35,040 nucleotides of DNA from Anaerolineales bacterium (GTDB lineage: Bacteria > Chloroflexota > Anaerolineae > Anaerolineales > UBA6668): positions 1 to 35,040 of the forward strand of contig JAHDBS010000002.1 in NCBI GenBank assembly GCA_020630225.1, given 5' to 3'. The translations under genes were made by a program, and so were the position numbers. This document shows, piece by piece, positions 1 to 7,487 of the stretch (its first letter is position 1; every line of letters starts with the position of its first letter). The notes under the pieces were generated by a model, which saw only the letters and a list, made by a program, of their open reading frames with translations, was not told the DNA's origin and ran no database searches.

Positions 1-7
1 TGTCTTC

Positions 8-210
8 AAACGGCGCTTAGTTAGCTACTGGAATATTCTGACAGCGTGGGGCTAAGCCATATATTGAGAATAAAGCTTTGTCATTGCCTTTAGTAACCCA
101 AGTGTCATTCCCGCGAAGGCGGGAATCCATGAGCCACCTATGCAAATGGGTCCCCGCCTTCGCGAGGACGACACTGTAGTTACCCAAGGTGCTTTTAAGA
201 AGCGCCGTTT
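8..210. repeat. Outer 11-bp inverted repeat bracketing the palindromic element
   Basis: AAACGGCGCTT at 8-18 is the exact reverse complement of 200-210, and weaker matching continues outside both arms. The two copies enclose the dRS3-like palindrome. They could be the ends of a small mobile element inserted just before the glycosyltransferase. The left end lies at the window edge, so its full extent cannot be judged. Confidence 0.3.
102..174. repeat. REP/MITE-like palindromic element (dRS3-like core)
   Basis: Two GC-rich arms face each other. The left arm starts at 102 and the right arm ends at 174; 20 of 24 positions are complementary by hand alignment. The left arm contains at 107-126 the palindrome ATTCCC-N8-GGGAAT. 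That pattern matches the dRS3 repeat known from Neisseria and resembles intergenic repeats common in Proteobacteria. The composition differs from the AT-richer flanks. It is probably a non-autonomous repeat. No transposase is nearby. Confidence 0.6.
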
Positions 211-224
211 ACAAAGCACTAACT

Positions 225-1145
225 ATGAAAGATCTTGTTATTGTCATTGTTGGCCACAATTCAAAAGAATTCCTGAAGCCTTGTCTCGACACCACCAAAG
301 TCGCGATTGAAGACTTAGACGCCCATGTGATCGTTGTCGACAACGGCGGTTCAGATGGCACTGTGGACTATGTCAAAGCCGAATATCCTTGGGCAGAGTC
401 AATTTATAGCGCCGCGAACGCAGGCTATTCTTACGGCAACAATCTGGGGTTTAAAGCGGCTGGCTTTCCAGACGCACCAGAATATCGCTATGCGATGTTG
501 CTAAACCCAGATACGGAAATCCCGCCTGACAGCTTTGTCGAAATGATCCGCTACATGGATGAAAATCCAGACATTGGCGTGTTGGGGCCTAAGCTCCTGC
601 TTGGGGACGGCACCTTAGACAAAGCCTGTAAGCGTGGCGAACCCACCCCGCTCGCGTCGCTGTATTACTTCTCGGGGCTTGGCAAGCTTTTCCCAAACAG
701 CAAGCGCTTTGGACACTACAGCATGAGCTATGTTGGCATCGATGAAGTTGCCGACATCGACTCCACAGTTGGGGCTTGCTCGCTGATGCGTTCGGAAGCG
801 CTGCAAAAGTCTGGCCTAATGGACGAAACCTTCTTTATGTATGGCGAAGATTTAGATCTGAACTTACGCATCAAGAATGCCGGCTATCGCGTGGTGTATT
901 ACCCCAAAGTGATTGTGCATCACCTCAAGGGCACCTCAACACGTAAGCAGCCAGAGAAAATGATCCGTGCGTTTTATGATGCAATGAAGATCTTTCACCG
1001 CAAACACTACGATGACAAATATCCGGCACTATTCAATTGGATGGTATACAAGGCTGTGGATTTGTATTGCTGGGTGAAGCTGACGCAAAATCGATTGAAG
1101 CCAGCGAATCAGCGGGTTGTGGGGTCAGCGCCGACGAAAAAGTAG
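225..1145 (+). CDS. Family 2 glycosyltransferase (rhamnosyltransferase-like)
   Basis: Probable GT-A fold, family 2 glycosyltransferase of the WbbL/rhamnosyltransferase type, transferring a nucleotide-activated sugar onto a cell-envelope glycan on the cytoplasmic face. The protein is 306 residues if started at ATG 225. An in-frame ATG at 189 would add 12 residues with no family character, so 225 is preferred because the conserved first beta-strand begins right there. Visible motifs: DNGGSDGT at 39-46 (nucleotide binding), NPDTE at 94-98 (DxD-like metal site), GACSLMR at 183-189 and the acceptor-side FMYGEDLDL at 204-212. No membrane segment is seen. There is no clear Shine-Dalgarno. Upstream is a repeat element; downstream is a strong terminator, then the convergent serA-like gene. 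Sugar donor and acceptor cannot be read from the sequence. Confidence 0.88.
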   Translation: MKDLVIVIVGHNSKEFLKPCLDTTKVAIEDLDAHVIVVDNGGSDGTVDYVKAEYPWAESIYSAANAGYSYGNNLGFKAAGFPDAPEYRYAMLLNPDTEIPPDSFVEMIRYMDENPDIGVLGPKLLLGDGTLDKACKRGEPTPLASLYYFSGLGKLFPNSKRFGHYSMSYVGIDEVADIDSTVGACSLMRSEALQKSGLMDETFFMYGEDLDLNLRIKNAGYRVVYYPKVIVHHLKGTSTRKQPEKMIRAFYDAMKIFHRKHYDDKYPALFNWMVYKAVDLYCWVKLTQNRLKPANQRVVGSAPTKK

Positions 1146-1184
1146 CACCACGGCTTGCCGTGGTTAGTTATAGTATTGAGATTG

Positions 1185-1229
1185 ACAGCGTAGCGCTTTT
1201 GCAAGCAAAAGCGCTACGCTGTTTTATTT
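1185..1229 (+). terminator. Intrinsic terminator after the glycosyltransferase
   Basis: The 18-nt arms 1185-1202 and 1205-1222 are perfectly complementary with a minimal loop, followed by TTTATTTT. The T-tract reaches the stop codon of the convergent serA-like gene. The minus-strand side lacks a good T-tract, so it mainly serves the plus strand. A smaller hairpin (CCACGG/CCGTGG) lies just upstream, around 1148-1163. Confidence 0.9.
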
Positions 1230-1230
1230 T

Positions 1231-2178
1231 CTAAACGACGCGAAAGCTCAGTTCTTCGCCGTTCAATACTTTCAAAACTTCCTCGGCAATATCAACCCCA
1301 GCTTGGGCTTGGGCTTCTGCGGTTTGCGCACCGATGTGCGGGGTTGCCACAACTTTTTCGTGCTTGACCAAATCCGTTGCGCCAGGAGGTTCGGTTTCGA
1401 ACACGTCTAGACCAGCACCAGCGACTTTGCCGCTTTCAATGGCTGCGAGCAATGCGGCTTCATCAATGACACCACCACGGGCTGGGCATAAAATGCGCAC
1501 GCCGTCTTTCATCTTTGCGATTGTGTCGGCATTGATGAAATGCTTGGTGTCTGGCGTCAATGGCATGTGCATTGAGATGTAATCTGACTCTGCCAAGAGC
1601 GTGTCAAGATCAACCGCTTTTGCGCCACGGCTTTCAATAGCTTCAGCAGGCATGAATGGATCATAACCAATCACATTTAGGCCAAAGGCAGGACCACGTG
1701 ACGCAACAGCCGCCCCAATGCGCCCCATTGCAATCACACCTAACGTCTTGCCTTGAATTTGGTTCCCCTTAGATTGCTTCTTAGGCCATTCGCCTTGCTT
1801 CATCAAATTATCAGCAAAGGTAATTTTTCGAGCCAAGGCAAACATCAGGCCATAGGTAAGCTCAGCGACTGCGGTTGCAGCAGGCAACGGTGAATTCACA
1901 ACTGTCACGCCAACTTCTTTAGCAACGTTCAAATCGATGTTGTCGACGCCAACACCAGCACGCCCAACAACTTTCAAGTTACCAGCTGCGCCAGCGCGCA
2001 AAACAGCTTCGCGCACTTTTGTGCGGCTGCGCACGACTAGACCATCATAATTACCAATTTCTTCCAGAACTTGCTCTGGGGTTATGTCAGGACGAAAATC
2101 CACATTGACAGACTGTTGCAACAAATCCACGCCACCGGGATCAATTGCATCTGCAACTAAGACTTTGAAATCACTCAT
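1231..2178 (-). CDS. serA: D-3-phosphoglycerate dehydrogenase-like 2-hydroxyacid dehydrogenase (short form)
   Basis: NAD-dependent D-2-hydroxyacid dehydrogenase, best matched to 3-phosphoglycerate dehydrogenase, the first step of serine synthesis. The start is set at ATG 2178 (315 residues) because GGAG lies 8 nt upstream; the longer reading frame from 2223 runs through the leader. Catalytic residues are present: Arg234 (ARGGVIDE), Glu263 and His281 (PHIGAQTAEA). The Rossmann glycine motif reads A-M-G-R-I-G at 150-155, so Ala replaces the first Gly of GxGxxG. The protein stops after the nucleotide/substrate domains and lacks the C-terminal ASB and ACT domains of long SerA, so serine feedback through ACT is not expected. 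It lies downstream of the carboxypeptidase gene but has its own promoter-like leader. Another 2-hydroxyacid substrate remains possible. Confidence 0.85.
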   Translation of the reverse strand: MSDFKVLVADAIDPGGVDLLQQSVNVDFRPDITPEQVLEEIGNYDGLVVRSRTKVREAVLRAGAAGNLKVVGRAGVGVDNIDLNVAKEVGVTVVNSPLPAATAVAELTYGLMFALARKITFADNLMKQGEWPKKQSKGNQIQGKTLGVIAMGRIGAAVASRGPAFGLNVIGYDPFMPAEAIESRGAKAVDLDTLLAESDYISMHMPLTPDTKHFINADTIAKMKDGVRILCPARGGVIDEAALLAAIESGKVAGAGLDVFETEPPGATDLVKHEKVVATPHIGAQTAEAQAQAGVDIAEEVLKVLNGEELSFRVV

Positions 2179-2206
2179 GTTTGCTCCAAAATTTGAATGA
2201 ACACAT

Positions 2207-2226
2207 GTCTTGAACAGTTTCAAGAC
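2207..2226 (-). promoter_or_regulatory. Perfect 8-bp inverted repeat in the serA leader
   Basis: GTCTTGAA at 2207-2214 and TTCAAGAC at 2219-2226 are perfect inverted repeats with a 4-nt spacer. They sit directly downstream of the minus-strand -10 box (2233-2238), at the predicted transcription start. This is a typical operator position, although a 5'-UTR hairpin is equally compatible. Confidence 0.5.
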
Positions 2227-2232
2227 TACTGA

Positions 2233-2238
2233 ATTATA
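2233..2238 (-). promoter_or_regulatory. -10 box upstream of serA
   Basis: A perfect TATAAT is read on the minus strand about 55 nt before the serA start codon. No good -35 hexamer is found at 16-18 nt. A CGAAG/CTTCG inverted repeat occupies that region instead, which would fit an activator-dependent promoter. Confidence 0.4.
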
Positions 2239-2326
2239 GAGAGTCGAAGCTTGTGAACTTCGTCACAATCCTACAGAAAAACAGCAACATTTGCTTGGAA
2301 ATTTGCTAAATCGTTGTGAAAACAAT

Positions 2327-3079
2327 TTAGCGGACGTTTTTTGGAACAACGCGAGCAGGCGTACAGGGGATGGAAAGCGTGTCGTGCTGGTATTGAAGCA
2401 GAGTCTGATTCGAGCTGCGTAAATAAGTTGCTAGCTCAACCCCAACAAAACGATAATGCCAAGGTTCATATTCATATTGAATAAGTGGCGACTCTTCGTC
2501 TGGGTAACTTAGAACAAATCCATAGTCGTGCGCATTTTCAATCAGCCACGACCCTTCACGCGTCAAATAAAACGTTGTGAAGAATTTATGGCTATGCTCT
2601 GGAGAGCCGAAATCCACCGTAGTGCCAAGCTGGTGCTCACTAGTGCCAGGAATGGCGCTAATTTCTCGAGCACGTTCGCCATACTCCCGATACCAATGCT
2701 GCCAGACAAAATTCTGATGATCAAAACTCCGATAAGCGGAAACTACCGAAGGCCGCATGCCTAACGACTGCATTTCTGCAATCATTGTTTGTAATGGCAC
2801 GGCTAATGCTTCCCGGACATAAATATCGTTACTTAGGGTTACAGCATAGCCAACATACTCTGGCAGTAACACTAAATCAGACGGTTCATAGTCAGCACTA
2901 ATTGCGTAGGTCGGTGTGATGATGGTGAGCAAATCTGAATCATCTGGCATCCGGTCATAGCATGACACTGGAATAATGTCATAGCCTACGGGCGCCGGTG
3001 AAGCAGATACTGGGAAATTCAAAAGCAGCATTGTTGCCAGAACGCACAGTATTGCAAAGTAGTTTCCAAACTTTTGCAT
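2327..3079 (-). CDS. Secreted D-alanyl-D-alanine carboxypeptidase, M15B (VanY/LdcB) family
   Basis: A zinc metallopeptidase that trims the terminal D-Ala of peptidoglycan stem peptides outside the membrane. The 250-residue protein begins with a signal peptide (hydrophobic stretch about 8-24, ending VSASP). Family signatures are intact: SAYRS at 114-118, SEHQLGTTVDF with His149 and Asp156 as zinc ligands, and EPWHYRFVG with catalytic Glu205 and zinc ligand His208. Length is normal for the family. It is divergent from the small Cys-rich gene at 3163, and serA follows on the same strand after 148 nt. No lipobox is seen, so it may be released or retained by an uncleaved signal. An L,D- rather than D,D-specificity cannot be excluded. 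Confidence 0.9.
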   Translation of the reverse strand: MQKFGNYFAILCVLATMLLLNFPVSASPAPVGYDIIPVSCYDRMPDDSDLLTIITPTYAISADYEPSDLVLLPEYVGYAVTLSNDIYVREALAVPLQTMIAEMQSLGMRPSVVSAYRSFDHQNFVWQHWYREYGERAREISAIPGTSEHQLGTTVDFGSPEHSHKFFTTFYLTREGSWLIENAHDYGFVLSYPDEESPLIQYEYEPWHYRFVGVELATYLRSSNQTLLQYQHDTLSIPCTPARVVPKNVR

Positions 3080-3111
3080 TCTAAAAGTTTATCTGAAATC
3101 TGAAAGTTTGT

Positions 3112-3140
3112 TTGACGCTCCTGCCCTGCTGCTCTAAAAT
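3112..3140 (+). promoter_or_regulatory. Sigma-70-type promoter of the small Cys-rich gene
   Basis: TTGACG (3112-3117), a 17-nt spacer and TAAAAT (3135-3140) stand 22 nt before the start codon. The sequence then gives ACGGAG (3149-3154) as ribosome binding site, 8 nt from the ATG. Confidence 0.7.
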
Positions 3141-3162
3141 TTAGGAAAACGGAGAATTTGAA

Positions 3163-3393
3163 ATGACCGATCGAGCAAAAGAAATGGCCGCTTCATTAGA
3201 GCGGATGAGAAATAATCCACGAGTTGAAAGCATTGTCTTAATCGTAGACGACCATGCTTGCCCAGCTTGCCAAGAAGTACAAGGTGCTTACGCAAAAGAT
3301 GGCGACGTTCCACAATTACCAGTGGAATGGTGTTCTTGTAAAGATGGCTGCACTGCCCGCTATCAACCATTTTTGAACACGATCTATCCGTAA
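3163..3393 (+). CDS. Small Cys-rich protein, putative metal-binding, function unknown
   Basis: A 76-residue protein with its own strong promoter, a good ribosome binding site and a terminator, so it is almost certainly a real single-gene unit. The N-terminal third is charged and helical. It is followed by a hydrophobic strand (SIVLIVDD), then CPAC and, further on, a WCSCKDGC cluster, giving five cysteines arranged as CxxC...CxC...C. This looks like a zinc knuckle or small redox/metal site. No signal peptide or membrane segment is seen, so it is presumably cytoplasmic. I do not recognise a named family with certainty. The neighbours (carboxypeptidase divergent, histidine kinase downstream) do not define its role. 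Confidence 0.75.
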   Translation: MTDRAKEMAASLERMRNNPRVESIVLIVDDHACPACQEVQGAYAKDGDVPQLPVEWCSCKDGCTARYQPFLNTIYP

Positions 3394-3429
3394 ACACTAA
3401 CCTTTTTCTGATAGAAAACACGTAATCTA

Positions 3430-3467
3430 AAACGGACGTTGGGTGTACTTCCACGTCCGTTTTTTAT
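3430..3467 (+). terminator. Intrinsic terminator
   Basis: AAACGGACGT (3430-3439) pairs perfectly with 3453-3462, followed by a T-rich tract to 3467. It separates the small Cys-rich gene from the histidine kinase. Confidence 0.9.
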
Positions 3468-3544
3468 TTGGAATGGCACCCTATCAACCCTAAGACCGCT
3501 CTTTAAGATGTCACCACAGTTAGACCTGATACAATCGCTTCGCT

Positions 3545-5131
3545 ATGTTGCCTGACTTTCGTATTCGCCAACGTGATTATCTGCTTGGAATTGCTTCTGC
3601 ACTCACCCAAGAACTTGATCTTGAAACTGTACTGCGCCGCATTCTCCGCGCCTCTGCAGAGCTATCAGGTGCGCCAGCTGCGCTAATTGCACTGCGCCAG
3701 CTCCCTGATCTAAACGGTGAAACGATTGGGCCATTCCGCATTCAAGCGCATTACAATCTCAATCCGACATTTGTAAAGCAATTCAATGGCGTTTTGCTTC
3801 AGACCTACGGTCTAACCGAGTCTGACCCATTGCCATTGATTATGCATGAGTTGAAGCTACGGCTCGCCGCTGTTGTCCGCCAAGGACATTACGACATCAA
3901 AGGCACCGTGGGGCTGCCGCTGATTTCACGCGGAAATTTTGAAGGACTACTACTCTTATTTGGCGCTTACCGCGCCCCGCTCTCTTACGGCCCTGAAATT
4001 GAACGCATGCTGCAAACGTTTGCTAATCAGGCTGCGATTGCGGTAACAAATGCCCGCTTGTATGAGCAAGTCGCCCACGAAAAAATGCGGCTTGACGCAA
4101 TGTTAGACGGCTCCGCCGACGGCATTATGCTGATGGATGCTGAGCATAAGATCGAGCGTTGGAATCGGGCGTTAGTAAAGCTGACCCAAGTGCATGACCT
4201 AGAAGCAATTGGGAAAACCCATGAAGATTTGATCTTTTGGAAAAGCCGTGAACCGGGCCAAGACTTACTAGAGGCAGAAACATCCGGCTGGCCAGCGCAG
4301 ATGAACACGACATTGTATGTAGAAGGCGATCTACTGCGTCGCGACGGCAGCACGATTGCTGTTGGTGTAACCTATGCACCTATTTTCCGCAATACGCGTT
4401 TAGTAAATATCATCGCTAATGTTCGTGACATCACTAAATTCAAAGAGGCTGAGCGGCTCAAGAGCTCATTCATCTCTGGGATTAGTCATGAACTCAAAAC
4501 TCCTGTAGCGCTTATCAAAGGCTATGCAGGAACTTTACAGCGCGAAGATGCAAACTGGGATCGCGCAACAATTAATGACGGTCTGGCTGTAATTGAAGAA
4601 GAAGCTGACCGTTTACACACCTTAGTTGACAATTTGTTAGAAGCATCACGCTTACAAGCCGGCGGCATTGAACTGCGCTATCAAGATATAGATCTTGTCC
4701 ACTTAGCTGGACGCACTAAACGTCTTTTTGCGCCGCAAACTAACAAGCACGAAATCATTATAGATTTTCCAGAAGATTTCCCACTAGTGCGCGCCGATGA
4801 GGATCGGATCGTACAGGTTTATACTAATCTGTTGTCTAATGCCATCAAATATTCACCTGACGGTGGAAAGATTAGAATCTCTGGCAAAGTTGAGGGGAAT
4901 GAAGCTCTGGTCTCTGTAAGTGATCAAGGCCCTGGGATTGCCCCACATGAACTTGAAAAGATTTTTGATCGGTTCTATCGCGCAAAAAGCGACTTAACTG
5001 TCAAAGCGAAAGGCGCCGGATTAGGGCTATACTTGACCCGCGCAATTGTTGAAGCCCATCGGGGCTATATTTGGGCCACATCGCAACTGGATGTCGGCAC
5101 TACATTTACATTCAAATTACCAATTCAGTAA
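3545..5131 (+). CDS. Soluble GAF-PAS sensor histidine kinase
   Basis: Cytoplasmic two-component sensor kinase of 528 residues with no transmembrane segment. Order: GAF-like sensory domain about 12-170, a short linker helix, PAS domain about 180-300, HisKA with phospho-accepting His315 in SHELKTP, and an HATPase_c domain with N-box Asn432 (NLLSNAIKYSPDGG), G1 DQGPGIAP at 460-467, F-box IFDRFYRAK and G2 GAGLGLYL at 490-497. All ATP-binding motifs are intact, so it should be active. No response regulator is adjacent; the downstream gene encodes a CpXC protein. The GAF/PAS pair suggests sensing of a cytoplasmic small molecule, redox or light signal, but no cofactor residue can be identified. The start at 3545 has no strong Shine-Dalgarno. 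Confidence 0.92.
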   Translation: MLPDFRIRQRDYLLGIASALTQELDLETVLRRILRASAELSGAPAALIALRQLPDLNGETIGPFRIQAHYNLNPTFVKQFNGVLLQTYGLTESDPLPLIMHELKLRLAAVVRQGHYDIKGTVGLPLISRGNFEGLLLLFGAYRAPLSYGPEIERMLQTFANQAAIAVTNARLYEQVAHEKMRLDAMLDGSADGIMLMDAEHKIERWNRALVKLTQVHDLEAIGKTHEDLIFWKSREPGQDLLEAETSGWPAQMNTTLYVEGDLLRRDGSTIAVGVTYAPIFRNTRLVNIIANVRDITKFKEAERLKSSFISGISHELKTPVALIKGYAGTLQREDANWDRATINDGLAVIEEEADRLHTLVDNLLEASRLQAGGIELRYQDIDLVHLAGRTKRLFAPQTNKHEIIIDFPEDFPLVRADEDRIVQVYTNLLSNAIKYSPDGGKIRISGKVEGNEALVSVSDQGPGIAPHELEKIFDRFYRAKSDLTVKAKGAGLGLYLTRAIVEAHRGYIWATSQLDVGTTFTFKLPIQ

Positions 5132-5206
5132 ACACTCGGGCAACTGGTCTTTTTACTGAATAATCCTTGGTTTTGCAAAAGCACTAACAAACTTACCAAC
5201 TCAATT

Positions 5207-6565
5207 ATGGTCGCACTCAATCAACAGCCGATGGCTGCCTGCCCGAACTGTCGTCAACCAGTTCCATTTCAACCACAACAAGTCTTTGATGTCAGCCTAA
5301 ACCCTGCAATCAAAGATTATTTCTTAAGTGGTCAAGCCAATGTACTGCAATGCCCAAGCTGCGGGTTTGCTGGAGCAATTGGAACTCCTGTCATTTATCA
5401 TGACCCTGAAAAAGAATTGTTCTTGACGCATGTGCCGGTTGAGCTCAACTTGCCACGTGAAGAAAAAGAGCGCGTACTTGGTGCATTAACCCAAGCGATT
5501 ATGCGCAACATCCCACAAGAAGGGATGAAAGCCTATCTATTCCAACCAACGGAAATGCTCACAATGAAGAGCATGATCGAAAAGGTATTAGGGGCAGACG
5601 GCATTACGCCTGAAATGATCGCTACCCAACAATCAAAGATGAGTTTGGTGGGCCAGTTGCTTCAAGCCGAAGAAGATACGCTTGATTTATTGATTCAAGA
5701 CAATCAACGCTTGATTGACGAAGAATTCTTCGCTCTCTTCAGCCAACTCATTCAAAATATTGCAATGAGCGGCGATGAAGAAATTATGACCCGCATTGGG
5801 ATCTTGAACGATAAGCTCATTAATCAAACGGAAGCTGGGCGCAAAATTGGAGATCAACAAGCAACGTTAGAAAAAGCAGCAGCCGATTTAGAACAATATG
5901 GCGAAAAGCTAGACCGCGCCGCTTTTCTTGAATTGCTGGCTAATTCTGAAAGCGAAGACTATGTCACGGCGCTTATTTCTCTAGCCCGACCACTTGCTGA
6001 TTACGATCTCTTCATGATGCTCACTGACCGCATTCAAGCTGAAACCGGTGAGCAAAAAGAAAAGCTAGAACGCATTCGCGACTTGTTGATGACAATTACA
6101 CAAGAAATGGATGCTGCAGCCCAAGCGCGTGGTGAAGCCATGGTCAGCTTGCTGCAAATGCTGCTGGAAGCTGAAGACCTAGAAGCTGCCATCACACAAA
6201 ATTTGCAATACTTCAACGACGACTTCATGGCAGTGTTAGGTCAAAACCTAGCTGCAGCCAATGAACAAGGCAACACCATGCTCGCCGACAAATTAAGAAC
6301 CGTTGGCGAAACACTAATGCGTATTGTGCAACAAGGCATGCCACCTGAAATCCAGTTTGTAAATGAATTGCTCTCCCAAGAAAGTGATGATGAAGCCCAC
6401 ATGGTCATCCGACGCCGTATTGGAGAATTCCCGCCTGAAATGCCGGACATTATGGAGCAAATCGCAGAAAGCTTAGACGCCCAAGGCCAAAGTGCTCAGG
6501 CTGCAAAATTGCGTAGCTATAAAGAAGTCGCTGCCAAAGAAATTATGATGGCAAAGTGGCGCTAA
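5207..6565 (+). CDS. CpXC-domain protein with long helical C-terminus
   Basis: A 452-residue protein. The first ~130 residues carry two CPxC motifs, C12/C15 (CPNC) and C49/C52 (CPSC), in the arrangement of the CpXC domain, a probable zinc-ribbon module of unknown function. The remaining ~320 residues are rich in Glu, Gln, Ala and Leu with heptad-like helices and several LLxxLL-like turns, suggesting a helical or coiled protein-interaction region. No signal peptide or membrane segment is present. It follows the histidine kinase by 75 nt on the same strand and may be co-transcribed with it. A bidirectional terminator closes the unit. Start ATG 5207 has no visible Shine-Dalgarno; an in-frame ATG 24 nt later, just before the first CPxC, is an alternative. 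Confidence 0.8.
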   Translation: MVALNQQPMAACPNCRQPVPFQPQQVFDVSLNPAIKDYFLSGQANVLQCPSCGFAGAIGTPVIYHDPEKELFLTHVPVELNLPREEKERVLGALTQAIMRNIPQEGMKAYLFQPTEMLTMKSMIEKVLGADGITPEMIATQQSKMSLVGQLLQAEEDTLDLLIQDNQRLIDEEFFALFSQLIQNIAMSGDEEIMTRIGILNDKLINQTEAGRKIGDQQATLEKAAADLEQYGEKLDRAAFLELLANSESEDYVTALISLARPLADYDLFMMLTDRIQAETGEQKEKLERIRDLLMTITQEMDAAAQARGEAMVSLLQMLLEAEDLEAAITQNLQYFNDDFMAVLGQNLAAANEQGNTMLADKLRTVGETLMRIVQQGMPPEIQFVNELLSQESDDEAHMVIRRRIGEFPPEMPDIMEQIAESLDAQGQSAQAAKLRSYKEVAAKEIMMAKWR

Positions 6566-6586
6566 ACAAGTCACTGCCTTAAATAA

Positions 6587-6636
6587 AAAGCGGGCTCCTT
6601 GGAGCGACTGAAAAGTCGTTAGGAGCCCGCTTTTTT
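6587..6636. terminator. Bidirectional intrinsic terminator between convergent genes
   Basis: The outer arms AAGCGGGCTCCT and AGGAGCCCGCTT pair perfectly. An inner hairpin (CGACT/AGTCG) sits between them. T-rich tracts follow on both strands, serving the CpXC gene (plus) and the FHA gene (minus). Confidence 0.9.
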
Positions 6637-6653
6637 GATTAAGCTATTTGCGT

Positions 6654-7307
6654 CTAGCCGCGCATGAGCGGGTTATCCAAGCGGAACCCATGCCCACGGA
6701 CGGTCACGATATATTGATGATCATCATCATATTCTGACAATCGGTCACGTACACGTCGCACCAATGCATCAATAGATTGTTCTGACACACCAACGCCCAT
6801 TGCATCTGGCCAAACTGCGTTGACCACTTCTTCACGGGTGCAAACATGCCCACTCTTCTCATGCAACAACGAAACTAGTCGATATTGCGGTAATGAAAGT
6901 GGTGGTTCAATTTCAGTATTTCCAATCCAAACTTGGCGTGCCTCAGCATTGATGCGCAATTTGCCATGTGAGGTTGTCATTGAGAGTGGCACTGTGGCAT
7001 CAGACCCAACAAATACAAGCTTGATGGCTGTTGCAATCGTAATCACGTCGCTGTCTTGCAGCATCGTCACATCCTGAATAAGAATGTCGTTTACGTGGGT
7101 GCCGTTCTTTGAAGAGTTTTCTAAGAACCAGTGTTCACCTTCACGAAACAATCGTGCGTGCCGGCGTGAAACCGTTTTGTCACTGACAATAATGTCACAT
7201 TGTCCATCACGCCCAATTCGTAATTCTGGGCCAAGTAAATTCCAGCGCTGTCCGCGTAATGTACCGCTTTGCGCAATCAAGACTGGGATATCATCTTGAA
7301 AAGACAT
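6654..7307 (-). CDS. FHA-domain / OmpR-type winged-helix DNA-binding protein
   Basis: A 217-residue cytoplasmic regulator. The N-terminal FHA domain (about 8-100) has all phosphothreonine-binding signatures: IGRDG at 31-35, SRRH at 47-50 and NSSKNGTHVND. The C-terminal half (about 115-212) is an OmpR/PhoB-type winged helix ending in the typical RGHGFRL strand. No receiver domain is present, so the FHA takes the place of phospho-Asp input. The start is placed at ATG 7307 because AGGAG lies 7 nt upstream; the longer reading frame from 7352 crosses this ribosome site. It is divergent from a Ser/Thr kinase 180 nt away. The plausible circuit (inference) is that the kinase phosphorylates a Thr on a partner or on this protein and FHA binding changes DNA binding. 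Confidence 0.88.
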   Translation of the reverse strand: MSFQDDIPVLIAQSGTLRGQRWNLLGPELRIGRDGQCDIIVSDKTVSRRHARLFREGEHWFLENSSKNGTHVNDILIQDVTMLQDSDVITIATAIKLVFVGSDATVPLSMTTSHGKLRINAEARQVWIGNTEIEPPLSLPQYRLVSLLHEKSGHVCTREEVVNAVWPDAMGVGVSEQSIDALVRRVRDRLSEYDDDHQYIVTVRGHGFRLDNPLMRG

Positions 7308-7366
7308 CGTTTTTCTCCTATATCTAGGGTGAGTAGACGTTATTTTCGTCAAACCCTATAACCAAC

Positions 7367-7395
7367 TTGATCTCTTTTTCTTACTAGAAGATAAT
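7367..7395 (+). promoter_or_regulatory. Candidate promoter of the Ser/Thr kinase gene
   Basis: TTGATC (7367-7372), a 17-nt spacer and GATAAT (7390-7395) lie about 90 nt before the kinase start, in the divergent intergenic region shared with the FHA gene. Confidence 0.5.
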
Positions 7396-7487
7396 TGCAG
7401 ATCATATATTTCATGTTACGATTGTTTTTGCATCCGGAAAAGTTTTCCAATGCGCCAATCATTTTCAAAAATTTACGTTATCGGTAA

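Noticed and set aside
7308-7487. A TTGACG on the minus strand as promoter of the FHA gene
   Set aside because: No acceptable -10 lies at 16-18 nt; the nearest TAGATA is about 20 nt away.
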